Source: Eretmocerus hayati
Taxonomy: Eukaryota > Arthropoda > Insecta > Hymenoptera > Aphelinidae
Length of the DNA stretch: 64,000 nt
Assembly: GCA_029851415.1 (NCBI GenBank)
Contig: CM056741.1
Span: forward strand, 161,435,685-161,499,684
Reading direction: 5' to 3'
How positions within the stretch are numbered: the stretch's first letter is position 1; every line of letters begins with the position of its first letter. A program made the translations under genes and the position numbers. Shown here piece by piece: positions 47,701 to 58,572 of the stretch. The notes under the pieces were generated by a model. The model searched no databases. It was not told the origin of the DNA and saw only the letters and a list, made by a program, of their open reading frames with translations.

Positions 47701-48140
47701 GATCCAGTTTTAGGTGGCCATAAGAAGCATCGAAGCGATTCGTTGTTCGTTTGGCTCATTGGGCATAATCTTACTTCAAAAAGCGCGCTATGCCAATGTG
47801 AAAATCGCTAGGCTGGAGATTTTAGAGCACATCCGAATCTTGGGACAGACAGGAGATTTTGAAGGGCTTGTGGGAAATTTCTCATGTTTCTTCGCGTTTC
47901 GGTGCTCAGGGAAAGTCTGGGATCAAACAAGCCGCGCTACTGCTTGTGTGGTGAACTCGAGTCGTATGACAAATTTCCTAATTGGGGCAGAAATATGTAA
48001 ATTTTCATCCATTGTAGGTTATTCGGGTAGATCGGTCCTTTATTCATTGCAAAAAACAAGGTAGTGAACAATGAATGATTTTTTGGACTAATTTTTCCTG
48101 TGTCGACGCTAATTGTTTGTTCTCAAACTACACGAAGTTT
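44746..48140. other. Long non-coding stretch with GC-richer islands at about 46190-46620 and 47370-47760
   Basis: No gene is recognised. The longest frames (47368-47811, 147 codons plus; 47439-47759, 106 codons minus) overlap on opposite strands within a GC-richer island and have no domain features. The 46.2-46.6 kb island (CGACGACGACTACGACAAGG, CCTCTACCGATAGATCGGC) is a candidate regulatory element. Confidence 0.3.
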
Positions 48141-48144
48141 CTGT

Positions 48145-48420
48145 GGATCTGGGCTAAACGACGAGTTGCTGCACTCTTGTTAGTGCCTAATTTTTATGCG
48201 GCAACTCGCTATTTAGCTTAGATCCAAAGGAAATGTGCATAAGTTACGAATGGAAATGTGCCTATATTATAGGTTAGGCGGTACCAGCGGCTCAATTATT
48301 CCCATTTTCCCGCAATCCTCTTGTAATAACTTGGACTGAACGGCGAGTTGTCGAGTGTAAATTAGGCCACAATGACAACTCAACAACTAATCTCAAACTC
48401 TCCATCATCGAAATTTTGAT
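48145..48420. repeat. Hairpin-bearing dispersed repeat, copy 2
   Basis: GGATCTGGGCTAAACGACGA (48145 onward) pairs with GCAACTCGCTATTTAGCTTA plus GATCC (48201-48225), giving a stem of nearly 30 bp. A second stem is GAGTTGTC (48345-48352) with GACAACTC (48374-48381). The part from 48246 (GTGCCTATATTATAGG, TTATTCCCATTTTCCC, CAATGACAACTCAACAAC) aligns with 35636-35780. Confidence 0.6.
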
Positions 48421-50467
48421 TAAGATAAGAATAAAAATCAACGGTCGAGTTACACGGTTGCCACATCCCACAAAGGATGCATTCACAAATGAACGACATG
48501 CCACGCCACACGCCCTTGCGCAGCTAATGTTATTTTACCCAAAGAGTGCGCCCCTTTACGTTCTTTTAACTTTTGAATGTTCGTATGATACCATTGAATC
48601 CAAAATATGCAATGAATAGTAAAACTGGAACAATTCAAACGAAGAAACACGTCTTTGAACACGTTTGGCGTGTTTTGAGGGCATGGTATCTCGTTCATTT
48701 GTGAACATACCCTATTACAAAGCTTACGCTGTGCACCAAGTATTGAAAAACGTATTGGGCTACATACTTCACAGTACTGTTATCGAATAATTTGGTCGTG
48801 AGACCAATTTTTACACCTGTTTTCTAAAAAATTTCCGAACCACCAGAATTGCATCATTTTTGGCTAACCGATCTATCAAAATGCTAGTGCAGAGGTACAT
48901 CCATTATCCAGCAATTATTGCGTAAGCACGTGACACAAATCTTTCATGATTTATTTTTCAAATTAAATCTAATTCTCACGATTGATGAGCAATGGCATCA
49001 CTAAAATATCCTCGCAGTCAACTTTTTGCTTACAAAAATGGGGAGATGAGGTGAAGGTGATGCACCCAAAATAACTGGTGAAGCGAGTAAAATGACACAA
49101 AAAATTTTTAGTGGATAGCTACAGGTATGTGTGAAACGAATTGGGGAGAACAACGTTCGCGTGAGGGGTTTCATAGGGTCACACACCGTATAGAAAAGGA
49201 AGTAAATCATGTTTCTCGCGTTAATACAGGAACGTCATGTGATGACAAACGAGCTCAGCGGTCGATGCCGTCGTGCGTTGCAATAGCAAAAAAAGTTTGG
49301 CGAAGTCGTCTGTATTTACACTCTAAAGGTTATAATGTGTATGAAAAAATGAAGCGAGAACAATTCTAAACAAAAGTTGAAAAAAGGTGATACATGATTT
49401 TTGGTTTTTTAGCTTTGGGAACATTTTCAATACTACATTGCAATGAAAAAGTGATATCGATTATCATTTTCACATAAATTTAGAAAGAGGTTCGAGAAAT
49501 TTCCCAATCAACAGAATCTTCTTTACTTGTACACGGTCCTAATGAATCGTACAAGAGTTTCATATGAAGTATTGAAATTAGGATTCGATCTCAATGATGC
49601 AATCGAGAGGAACCACTCACCATCAATGACCATTAAAGAAGTAAAGTTTGCACCATATCAAAGAGTTCACTCCAAGTGAGTGAAAAAACTCACAAGAGCA
49701 AGACTTTCGAGGAGCATACTAAAGTCAAAGTAAAAAAGCTCTGAACAAGTACAGAGTATGGAGTATGCGCAAATCTTGGCTGAGCGTTCACGCGAGTTGT
49801 GAAAAAAAGACTCCATCAAAGAACTGATTCCGTTGAAATAGTGGTTGCGAAGGGGTTACTCAAAACCCTAAGACTTGGGGAGCAGTAGTTTACATATATA
49901 GTATACTACGGCGATAAATTACCCGCGGTACGCAAGCGTGAAACTGGCACCACTGAACACTGCAAGTTGAGCAAAGAAGCTAAATGAGAGGAAAAATGTG
50001 TTCGCGGTTCGCTGTGACGATGGCGAAAAACGTAAGGGGAGCTCTGAGCATCGCTGAGGACTTGTACAGAGAAAATGGCGCGTGAGGGCGGAAAAATGAC
50101 GAGGATTTGAGTAAGAGGAGGAGAAGAGGGTGGTATAATACGTGTACTCATACGCGAAAGGAGAAGTTGTAAGTGCGATTTGTCGCACCGCAATTTTGAG
50201 GACCGATCACGGGGAAATGAGAAACTTTTGTAAATGAATCCTTGCAGAATCTGTGCTCTGTGGTTTTTCTTCAACTTGCAATTCTAAGGTTGTCCACTGC
50301 CTGGTAGGAATAATGTGAGATTTTTTTCTGGCCACCTATAGCCATCAATAGCAATGCGACTTGGCCTTAATGAATTATGCATAGTAGAGTCTTTGTTGAC
50401 TCTGAATGATTGACACTGTGTTATGAACATCAAGAGAATAATAAAGGTTTTCGCTGTCCTTCAGCTT
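48421..50467. other. Non-coding stretch
   Basis: No gene is recognised. The two longest frames (49906-50274 and 49919-50188, both minus) overlap in different frames and look fortuitous. An ACTC-rich patch at 49665-49695 recalls the ACTCGG family only weakly. Confidence 0.35.
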
Positions 50468-50558
50468 TATATAATGAAAATTTCAAGTCTCGTCGATCTT
50501 GAAGGACTGTGGGGAATCAAATAAATTTCCAAAAATTTCATGATAGAAATTTTATTGG

Positions 50559-50596
50559 GACGTTTTGTCGAGAAGGTTCCACGGACCTCATCAGGC
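50559..50596 (-). ncRNA. Hammerhead-ribozyme-like motif, left arm (probably inactive)
   Basis: Read on the minus strand: CTGATGA (50588-50594), then GGTCC opening a possible stem II, then a loop and CGAC, then AAAAC where the consensus is GAAAC, then GTC (50559-50561), the usual cleavage triplet. The G-to-A change in the second core box and the weak stem I argue against activity. The zero-nucleotide stem III loop (AAACGTC) fits the minimal type I form that would need dimerisation. Confidence 0.4.
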
Positions 50597-50701
50597 TTGG
50601 GGTTTGTTATTCTTCCGATCGTCGTGGTTTTTTGAGTGATCTTGCATTAGAGAACATGTCTGTTTAGAAACCATGACGATCTAAAAAATAATAAACCTCA
50701 A

Positions 50702-50744
50702 GCCTGATGATGAGGTCCGTGAAACCTTTTGGACGAAACGTCGC
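50702..50744 (+). ncRNA. Hammerhead-ribozyme-like motif, right arm (probably inactive)
   Basis: CTGATGA (50704-50710) is followed by an extra TGA, then GGTCC, a 12-nt loop and GGAC (50731-50734), so GTCC/GGAC can form stem II. GAAAC (50735-50739) and GTC (50740-50742) follow directly. Both core boxes are thus intact except for the three-base duplication after CTGATGA. Stem I is only two pairs (GC/GC) before mismatches. GAAACGTC is the arrangement seen in minimal hammerheads of Penelope-like elements. Likely a relic; in-line cleavage is untested. Confidence 0.45.
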
Positions 50745-50832
50745 AATAGAATTTCTACCATGAAACTTTTGAAAATTCATTTGATTTTACACTATCCTTC
50801 AAGATGTACGTAATTTCAAATTTTCATCATAT

Positions 50833-51539
50833 TGTGCTAATATGAATAATACGTATCTTGCAAAATAAGTAATACTTGCAAATCCAAATCTATTCAGATT
50901 TGATAAAGAGAACACTCTGAGACATATGATTCGTGTTGTGGCTCAGTCAGTTTTCTTGGAAGGATAATTTATTTCAAACCCGAGACGGGTAGATTGACAC
51001 TCTTATGATTGACATGAGATGAGGAGGTTACACAACCCACAATTGCAGTCTTAAAAACTTGCTGAGGAATTGCTGCATAATGGCATGAATCAAGTTATAG
51101 CATAGACAAAATTACGGCTATGAAAGTTCTATACTGAAATAGTGTAGAACTTTTAAACAGGCACTAATCCAGTACGGCATCGTTGCCACACAAGTTCTGC
51201 CTCGGTACTGTTGATGTACCACAGGAGTCCTCGTAGAAAATGAATGCAGAAGAATCCAAAGGGGCCACTGAAATGCCGTAAGCTCTGACAAGATTCTATC
51301 GAGATTTCTCCGGAATATTAAGCTGATATTGATGATAGTATTTGATGGGCAGAGTGACCCTGCCCAAACAGCACAATTGCCGCCATGGTATTGACAAGTG
51401 CCGCAAAAGTACCGATCAGATACTTTTGAGATCTTATGAAGAAGCTGTCTAGATACCAATTAAGTGTTGATGATGACTTTCAAAGATTCACAAACTCTGT
51501 ATAAAATTACATGTAGGTATTGTAGAAACTGTCTGAGAA
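50833..51539. other. Non-coding stretch
   Basis: A minus-strand frame (51118-51459, 113 codons) is Cys-containing and partly hydrophobic but matches nothing I recognise. No repeats are seen. Confidence 0.35.
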
Positions 51540-52014
51540 GGAGAGTGTTTCAGATCCGGATCATGGATCCGGCTGAAAGTCTTGCGAGTAGTTTCCTTTT
51601 AGCACCAAAAGATGAAACCTAAAATTATAAACCCTGCTCTCTCAACATGAATCAGCTATTTTAGCTGATTTGCAGCTAACGCGGACGGATTTTCACTGAT
51701 TCTCAGCTACAATAGCTGAGAATCAGCTAAAATAGCTGATTTTCAGTTAAAATCCGTTCGTGTTAGCTGATTCATGTTGAGAGAGTGATGCTCAAGTATT
51801 TCCGAGCTACAGAGAAGGACATTAGCATTGTCCATATCGGCCCATGTTAAAAATCATACTTATAGGTATACCTGCAATGCTAATGTCCGTGGCTGTGGCT
51901 CCGAAACGTTTGAGCGTTAGGGTCTATAATTTTGGGTTTCATCTTTTGGTGCTGAAAGGAAATTATTCCCAGAGTTTAAACCAAGTTCCTTGACCCGGAT
52001 CTGAAACACTCTCC
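51540..52014. mobile_element. 475-bp foldback element predicted to form a three-way junction
   Basis: The outer ends are a perfect 20-bp inverted repeat: GGAGAGTGTTTCAGATCCGG (51540-51559) and its complement (51995-52014). The outer stem continues with TTTAGCACCAAAAGATGAAACC and AAAATTATA on the left opposite their complements at about 51930-51960. Inside the stem sit two separate hairpins. Hairpin 1 (about 51638-51786) has arms CTCTCTCAACATGAATCAGC and its complement and is itself rich in TCAGCT/AGCTGA repeats. Hairpin 2 (about 51790-51915) pairs GGACATTAGCATTG with CAATGCTAATGTCC. No coding capacity and no clear TSD. Confidence 0.8.
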
Positions 52015-52803
52015 TAGTAAGTCAACGATGAAGTCCACTCTGAAAAGTCGACGGAATTCTGCAATGATTTAGATGAAATGCAATCAAAGACCGTTGTATT
52101 GCAGAGCTGGTACTGCAACGAAACTCTATTGACAATATTTGATTCTCCTTTTTCAAAATTAGTTATATATTTCCCACTCTATTTGTCCTGAAAGTTTGAC
52201 GAACTCCAAAGAGTGCATGGAGGTATCTTCGAACTTTTTCGTAAAGCAAAACAGCTGAAATTCGCGAATACCATCCTGAATATTAATTTGGTTTCACGAA
52301 GCCTCCAGTTAGAAAATTGAGTCTGTAATCAAAGGACAGCAAACAGGAGGGGGGATTTAAAAATCTTCCCAGACAATTTTCAATTGTCATTCCTCTACTA
52401 AGTATAAGATTTTCCTCTGCAGAATATTGTTGATGGAAAATGTGTCCATTATAGGCAATTCTGCCATTCCCAATTACACTAGATCAAAGTTTTTCAAAAA
52501 TGAAAAAAATTTTGAATAGAAGGTTTGGCTGTTACCTAAAAAAAAAATTCAGCATCAAAGTGAAGGTTCAAAATCTATTGGACCACACTTTTATCAACAG
52601 CTATAGATACGAGGTCAAGATGCTTAAGATCTTGTTGTATCGTTTCAAAGAATATCAAAACCACGTGTGACACACAAGCGGTGTCGGTAGCGATTGCCTG
52701 TCTTTGCAAAGCGTGCTTCAACGCCCACGTATGTATATTTGTACGCGGTTTTGTGACAATGCGTCGTTCGCCGCGCGACAATACCACCGCCCTTCAGGAG
52801 AAA

Positions 52804-52841
<38 letters not shown>

Positions 52842-53209
52842 ACAGGAGAGCAGCAGCATCAGCCCTCCAAATGACAATGCGACATTTTTTATTATTAAAG
52901 TCAAGTGTCGAGTTGCCACTCTGCATTGAAAGACGAAATCAAGTGGCCCTCTTTTTTCCTTTTCTTTGCTGGCGCGCTTTTATAGATCTGAAGTAAAGCA
53001 CCAGCGGTATGTGTGACTTTTCGAAAGCTTCATTTACGGTATCACTCTTTATTGCGGAATCATAAGTAAATAAATGGCACCCCGTTGCTCCATCAGCTTC
53101 CGGAAAGTTCAGTATGAAGGTTATGTAACATTTCTTTCAGAAATAGAAGGTATCAGCCAACTCGTATTGTATCGAGATAGAACATGGAAATTCCATGGAA
53201 TTTGTCTTA
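52015..53209. other. Non-coding stretch with compound microsatellite
   Basis: No gene is recognised. The frames around 52575-52929 on both strands run through the (GT)n(GA)n repeat and are not real. Confidence 0.4.
52805..52841. repeat. Compound (GT)n(GA)n microsatellite
   Basis: About ten GT units followed by about eight to nine GA units. Confidence 0.95.
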
Positions 53210-53211
53210 CA

Positions 53212-53545
53212 AAGACAAGCCCAACTTTGCGGGTCCTGAATATTCGTCTCAAATTTTGGGAATCATCGTGTTTTGGTTAGAAATGAAGGTATCTCAAAGG
53301 ATTTAGTTTTATAGGCCTCAGATCCAAAAATTTAGCTATGGAGATTAGCAATGTCAGGATAAGTGTATGTACAATTTGTCAACATGGGCCTGTATGGCCA
53401 ATACTAATCTTCACAGTCGTATCTCAGGATAGCGGAGTCCCATGGGGCTGAATCCTTCAAAATACCTTCATTTCTCACCGAAACAACAGGATTCCCAAAG
53501 TTTGAGACCAATCCAGGACCTGCAAGGTTGCACCTCTCCTTGTCA
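53212..53545. repeat. Imperfect foldback repeat, about 335 bp
   Basis: Left arm 53212-53305 (GGGTCCTGAATATTCGTCTC, AAATTTTGGGAATC, GTTAGAAATGAAGGTAT) and right arm 53450-53545 (ATACCTTCATTTCTCACCG, GATTCCCAAAGTTTGAGACC, CAGGACCTGC) are reverse complements with scattered mismatches, separated by about 145 bp. Decayed element of unknown family. Confidence 0.75.
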
Positions 53546-56016
53546 GCTCCACTAATTTGAACTGTCAATGGTTCAAGTCCTGCATAAAGTCAGAATGCAT
53601 TGAATTAGTCTAAAAAGAGTCATATCGAATGTATCACGAAAATAGCGAATCAGATCTGATTGTGGCGTCCTCTATGGAAAATTCATGCTTATCGATAAAA
53701 TTCATCAATCAATTCTGGATTACAGCGTAAACTGGCTTCCTTTTGTCGTACTCATGTAGTACTAAGCGTGGAAAGAGGTGATTATGGAACCAATCCAGCA
53801 GAAAAAACGTGAAGAATGTCGAGAAAGTAGCATTACATCTTGCAATCATCCGAATCATCCCTTCATCTCATATGCATAATTTCACTCTTTTATGGACGTA
53901 ATAACCTATATCTGGTGTCAGAATGATATTCCAAACAGAAATGATAGAATCCTGAAGAATGCAGGCTTTAGTAGGAGTAGAAAGTATCTTGTACCAGAGA
54001 ACAGACTAACGAGACCCTGCTAAACTAATGAGAAAACATCGAGGATCCATTGTCATCTTCCCAAAAATTTCACCCTCTTGGCTGTCCTCAAACCACGCTA
54101 AAATGCGTAATGTGAATGTGAGTATGCATATCATGTGGGTAAGTACGCGTAGCTGCAGTCTTTACGTCCTTGGTCGAGTTTTCATGACGAGCCAGTCACG
54201 ACGACGCGACGCATCACGAGGTCAGGAATGTCAGGGCCTCTTAATAATTAGAGTCCACGTCCCCCCCTCTTCTTCCTCCACCTGTGAGGTTTCCAAGTTC
54301 TTACTTCAACTCTGTGGTACTCACACCAGCATTCGTGGAACTTGGCATGCGTAATGTATTCAATAATTTTTTTACATACTCTTTCCTGGTATTACATGCG
54401 CGACAACCGGCTCACGCGTGAGGTTCACAGAGCACCCAGCTAATAATGTCTGTAATTCTTTAATATCGCTTTGTCAAAAGGTATGCTTATACTCGATGAT
54501 GAGTCGAGAATTGTTCATCTTTCGTGCATCACGAAAGAGATAATTTTGCATAATTACGGACCAGCTTGGTTTATCAATTTTTACTAATAAATAGACATGG
54601 ACATCTACATAATTTTGTACAATTTTACCCAAAAATTATGGTGAGTAGACATTTGAGCTCACATTTGAGTGGCTTGGGCGATACCGAAATTTTTCCAAGT
54701 TTTCCAGAATTCTGAAGAGCAGAATTTTTAAGTTTTCAGAATAGCAACGCAAGTCGGCGCCAATGGTCAAGAATCTTGATCGACGATCACAAAAAGTCAA
54801 CTCTTTATAAGTTCATGAAAATTCACGAGAGCAAAAAGAAATTTTCGAACTTAGATATCCTAAAAGTTGCAGATTGTATTATCTAAGTAAGATCTGCATT
54901 TTTTTCAGGAACAATTTTGCTAGGAGATATTTCAGATAACTTCAATATCGGTATTCTTCAACTGACTAACATGGAGGTTATTCTTCCCAAGAAGTCCAAA
55001 CGAAAAATTCATTCAGAATTTATGTATTATGAACCGAAAATTTTGAAATCGATGTAAAAATTTTACAAGAATGTTCGAGTTTTGTTTCCAGAAGGTCTAG
55101 AAACTTTCGGATTGTATATGAATAGTAAAAACTACCATCATCTTCTGATGAACTGAGACCAATTCGAAATCGTAATTGGATATACATGAGCATAAAACAA
55201 ATACTCACCATGATCGAATGGATTCCGAATAGCAGCTCGTTTCCTGATTCAACATTTTCCTATCACTGTCTGCCCTGTAACAAACAAATCGACGACAACT
55301 GATATCAGTACAGATTTATCAAAATCAATCAGAGTCGAGCGAATCATTGTAGCACACCGGGATCATCGGATTCATATTTTGAATGGGGATGGCCCTAATT
55401 ACTGGTTATCAAGTGAACGTGGCAGCCAGAAACATCTCATTAGTTGTTGATAACATACGCTGATCAACTGGTAAAAGGGACTGTAGGAATATAATATATG
55501 CTATGCTTACACCCATCGCAGCCACCTGTTATTTTCAATCTGACTATATCCACATTGATGGAAACGGCAGACGGTGACGGCAGAGCATCGCCTATAATGA
55601 CAGCTATGCGATGGGTAGGTACTTGACACGTGACACACAGCAACGATCGATTCATCAGTCTTTTCAAGCATACGTACGTACTGATGCGGCTATGTGTAGT
55701 GGCTTTGAGCGCCCTTTGATAACATATGCGCTGTCGTTCTACCCATTATCAATCGTGATTGTTCCATTTCTGCTGTTGCCCCACTCATCTTTTCAAGGCA
55801 CTGATTTCATAACTTCTTACATTAATCGATAATATTTTTGTGAAAATCTAATGAGAATCTCTTTACGAAAAATAAGGTGAACGCTGGAACGTCTAATCGC
55901 ATCAATAATCAGAAATGGCTTCAATTCTATTGTTTTGACATGATCTAAATGAACATAAGTAAACTCAAAATGAAATAGAGTTTTAAAGATTAGTTGGTGT
56001 TCAAATTTTTGACGTT
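53546..56016. other. Non-coding stretch, nothing recognised
   Basis: AT-rich. The frame at 54028-54354 (108 codons) and others are featureless. A slightly GC-richer patch lies at about 54130-54420. Confidence 0.35.
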
Positions 56017-56685
56017 CTAACCCTTTATGGGATACAATTTTCGATCAAACCGATTCTGATAAAAATTGGCACACGCGCACGCGCACGAGATTTTTCGGAG
56101 TTGCTGATCACAATTTGAAGTCAGATTGTTAAAATTCAAAATGGCGGATCCAAGATGGTAGCAAAAATTTCTAAAATTTCTTGGATCTGGTTGGAAAATT
56201 TCATAAAGGGGTTGGGTTCGCTGAACGTTTTGTCAGACATATTGGATTCGCCATTTTAATATAGAAAATCTGACTTCATTTTCGTGATCAGTAGCCTCAG
56301 AAACCCCAGCTTAAACTTTTTTAGCCAGATCCAAAAGATGTTGAGATTGTTGGTCACCATTTTGATCCGCCATTTGGATTCTCAAAATCTGACTCTAGTC
56401 TCATGATCAGCGACCCCGAAACCCCTTAGGACCGATTTTTCATGTCAAGTTCTATTGGAACCGCGGAATCTTTAATAAAAAAAACAACAAATCATTCATG
56501 CTTGTTTGCTTGTTTGACAAATGCATCAAAAAATACCGATTCTGGCGTGATGCCAGACTCGACTTCGATCATACCATGTCGAAACTACAAGAAATCCGGT
56601 GAGAATGTATTAATTAGTCTTTGAGAAACTGATAATTGAAAAAGAAGATGGTCACTATACTAACCATCAGGCCATAAAGGGTAAC
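56017..56685. repeat. Composite repeat with inverted ends and AATGGCGG / CAGCGACCCC modules
   Basis: CTAACCCTTTATGG (56017-56030) faces CCATAAAGGGTAAC (56672-56685). Inside is one inverted module (56106-56147, GATCACAATTTGAAGTCAG to AAAATGGCGG) and two direct modules (about 56250-56308 and 56364-56425, CGCCATTT... AAAATCTGACT... TGATCAG... GAAACCCC). Modules of this wording are common in insect repeats. No protein is encoded. Confidence 0.6.
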
Positions 56686-57736
56686 ATTATAATGTGTTAT
56701 GATGAATCTATTTCTTGTGATCATGTGAGATTGCAAAAATTTATCTATTATGAGGGCATTTGGCCAAATTCTGATCGATTGAGCAGAGTGTTTGGAGTTT
56801 CAGGATAGGGTAATTATCATTAATCCTTCAACAAATATGTTTTTTGAGCAATATCAATGAGTTCCATCTGAACTAATACATTCTCTCGTAGGACTCAAGA
56901 TTCGGATTCAGAAATACTTACATCATGGATATTGGAGCTCGAAGATTCTGAAAATAAGTGACTAAATCCCGAAATGCATAACAAAAAAAAAACGATCGTT
57001 GATTCATAAAAAAACCCCGTAATTATCTCAAAAGGGGTAAGCCACTTCAGGTACATCCTGTCCACTCAATTTCAATTTTCAATAACATCCCCGCACACAA
57101 TATTAACGGTATAATACACCACTGCATTCATAAAGTCCTGGTTGAATCAAATTTCAACAATACGTCAGTTCAGGGGTGACTTTTTTCATCACACCTACTC
57201 GATTCCAAAAACCTCACCCCTATATGTATACAAGACAAACAATGTATCCCACTCGCATCAGCGATAACTCCGATATACAGCTATATACAAGCGCCAACAG
57301 GTGATTCGTCCGAGACAAAATGTCTTTTATATCGTACACAATCATGCATGGTGTGGTTCGACCATAACCACCATATACACTAGCTAATGGCAACCGATGC
57401 AACGAAGATCCCCGCGACAGATTTCTGTTTGCTCAGATCGGCATTCAATACATAGCATTTGGTACTAATAGAAAAGGGGGGAAATAAGTAAAGCTGCAAC
57501 GCCTGCGCAACACACTAATATTATATATTATGATGGTGGTGCAAAGACACTCGGGGACTGATACCATCGATGTACTATATACCTTCGGGGTCACAATGAA
57601 GCAAAACATACAATATCAAAGCTCTTGTTGTGGCGTAACGAATTTTGACTCTATATATTAGTTTGGATTGTTGTGACAGAGCGTGGTGACATTATCGAAC
57701 TCAATTATTGCCATAGCTAGTGAGAAACCTTGTGTG
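56686..57736. other. Non-coding stretch with a GC-richer island at about 57180-57560
   Basis: The island includes GATTCGTCCGAGAC, several TATATAC words and CCCGCGACAG. No gene is recognised. Confidence 0.3.
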
Positions 57737-58180
57737 AGGTTAGTGTACCCAACCTATCCCCATATGCCAACTCGTATGCCAATCTCTGGGATGAGCACTC
57801 ATTGACTTTCCCTCAATTTTTTTCCACGTTTGTTATGTTACAATATAAGGAAAGTGTTCATTTGGACCAAAATTGGTCGATTTCTACATTTTCCAGAACT
57901 CTAAAAATTGCACACCGAATAAATCGCCTTCGGTAAGACAATGGTCGAGATGGTCGAGAATGATTGGTTCAACTAGTTTCAACGTGCCTCAGCTCATTGT
58001 AAAGTTTGTTTCGAGGTTTCAAAATCCTCTTTCTTTTCATTACAAATTTCGGATCTAGGTCGGTTTTATGAGTAAAATATAGAAATTGGTCGTAAAGTGT
58101 AGGGGTGTACCCAAATTGCCCCATCTACCCATCTTTACTGACTGTGCTCTTATTTAGTCAGGGAATGTATGAAAAATGTA
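57737..58180 (-). mobile_element. Diverged, deleted relative of the 835-bp MITE
   Basis: AGGTTAGTGTACCCAACC, CCCCATATGCC, TTTGTTATGTTACAATATA and GTGTACCCAAATTGCCCC correspond to the right-hand part of the 835-bp MITE read in reverse. Similarity is only partial and no matching far end is seen before the next relative begins. An older insertion. Confidence 0.6.
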
Positions 58181-58572
58181 AGGTAAGTGTGTCTAATATG
58201 CCCCCATTCCCTAATATGCCCCCACTCAAGTTCTTGAATGTACGAACCCGCAGATCTTGTCGCGCAATTTTTTCATATTTGTTACATTAAAATATGAAAA
58301 AATCAACGTTTTGGACCGCGATCCTAAATAACACGAGCGTTTCTGAGAACAAATAAAGTGGTTTCCGGTACTTTCAACTTCTGTTTTATTAGCCACAAAA
58401 AGCTATGCCAAACAAGATTGATGTGATCGATCCCAACGTACCTTAGCTTATTTTCTTTGTTTTTGTTTCAACTTTGAGATACTTTCCATAGAATTGCAAA
58501 ATTCGATGTCTAGCTGATTCTACGCCTACATTACTAGAAAAGTGCAGTGTTCCTAATATGTCCCACCCCTTT
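58181..58572 (-). mobile_element. Second diverged relative of the MITE, truncated
   Basis: It begins AGGTAAGTGTGTCTAATATG after TA (58179-58180). The words CTAATATGCCCCC, TTTGTTACATTAAAATATGA and GTTCCTAATATGTCCCACCC replace the CCCAACTTGCCCCC wording of the young copies, suggesting a sister subfamily. A right terminus was not found. Confidence 0.5.

Larger units (their letters stand above)
50468..50832. mobile_element. Long inverted repeat carrying hammerhead-like motifs (possible Penelope-like pseudo-LTR remnant)
   Basis: Left arm (about 50468-50632) and right arm (about 50668-50832) are imperfect reverse complements over about 165 bp with a spacer of about 35 bp: ATAATGAAAATTT, TCTTGAAGGA, TTTCATGATAGAAATT, GACGTTTTGTC, ACGGACCTCATCAGGCTTG and GGTTTGTTATT on the left all have partners on the right. 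Each arm contains the two conserved boxes of a hammerhead ribozyme (separate entries). Penelope-like retroelements are known to carry hammerhead motifs in their terminal repeats, which can be inverted; that assignment is inference. No reverse transcriptase or endonuclease remnant is seen. Confidence 0.7.

Noticed and set aside
47368..47811. A 147-codon plus-strand gene
   Set aside because: An overlapping 106-codon frame on the other strand and the local GC richness explain the long frame. No domain, signal or splice support.
51118..51459. A membrane-receptor-like fragment on the minus strand
   Set aside because: Short hydrophobic runs appear in more than one frame, but no conserved receptor motif or exon border is visible.
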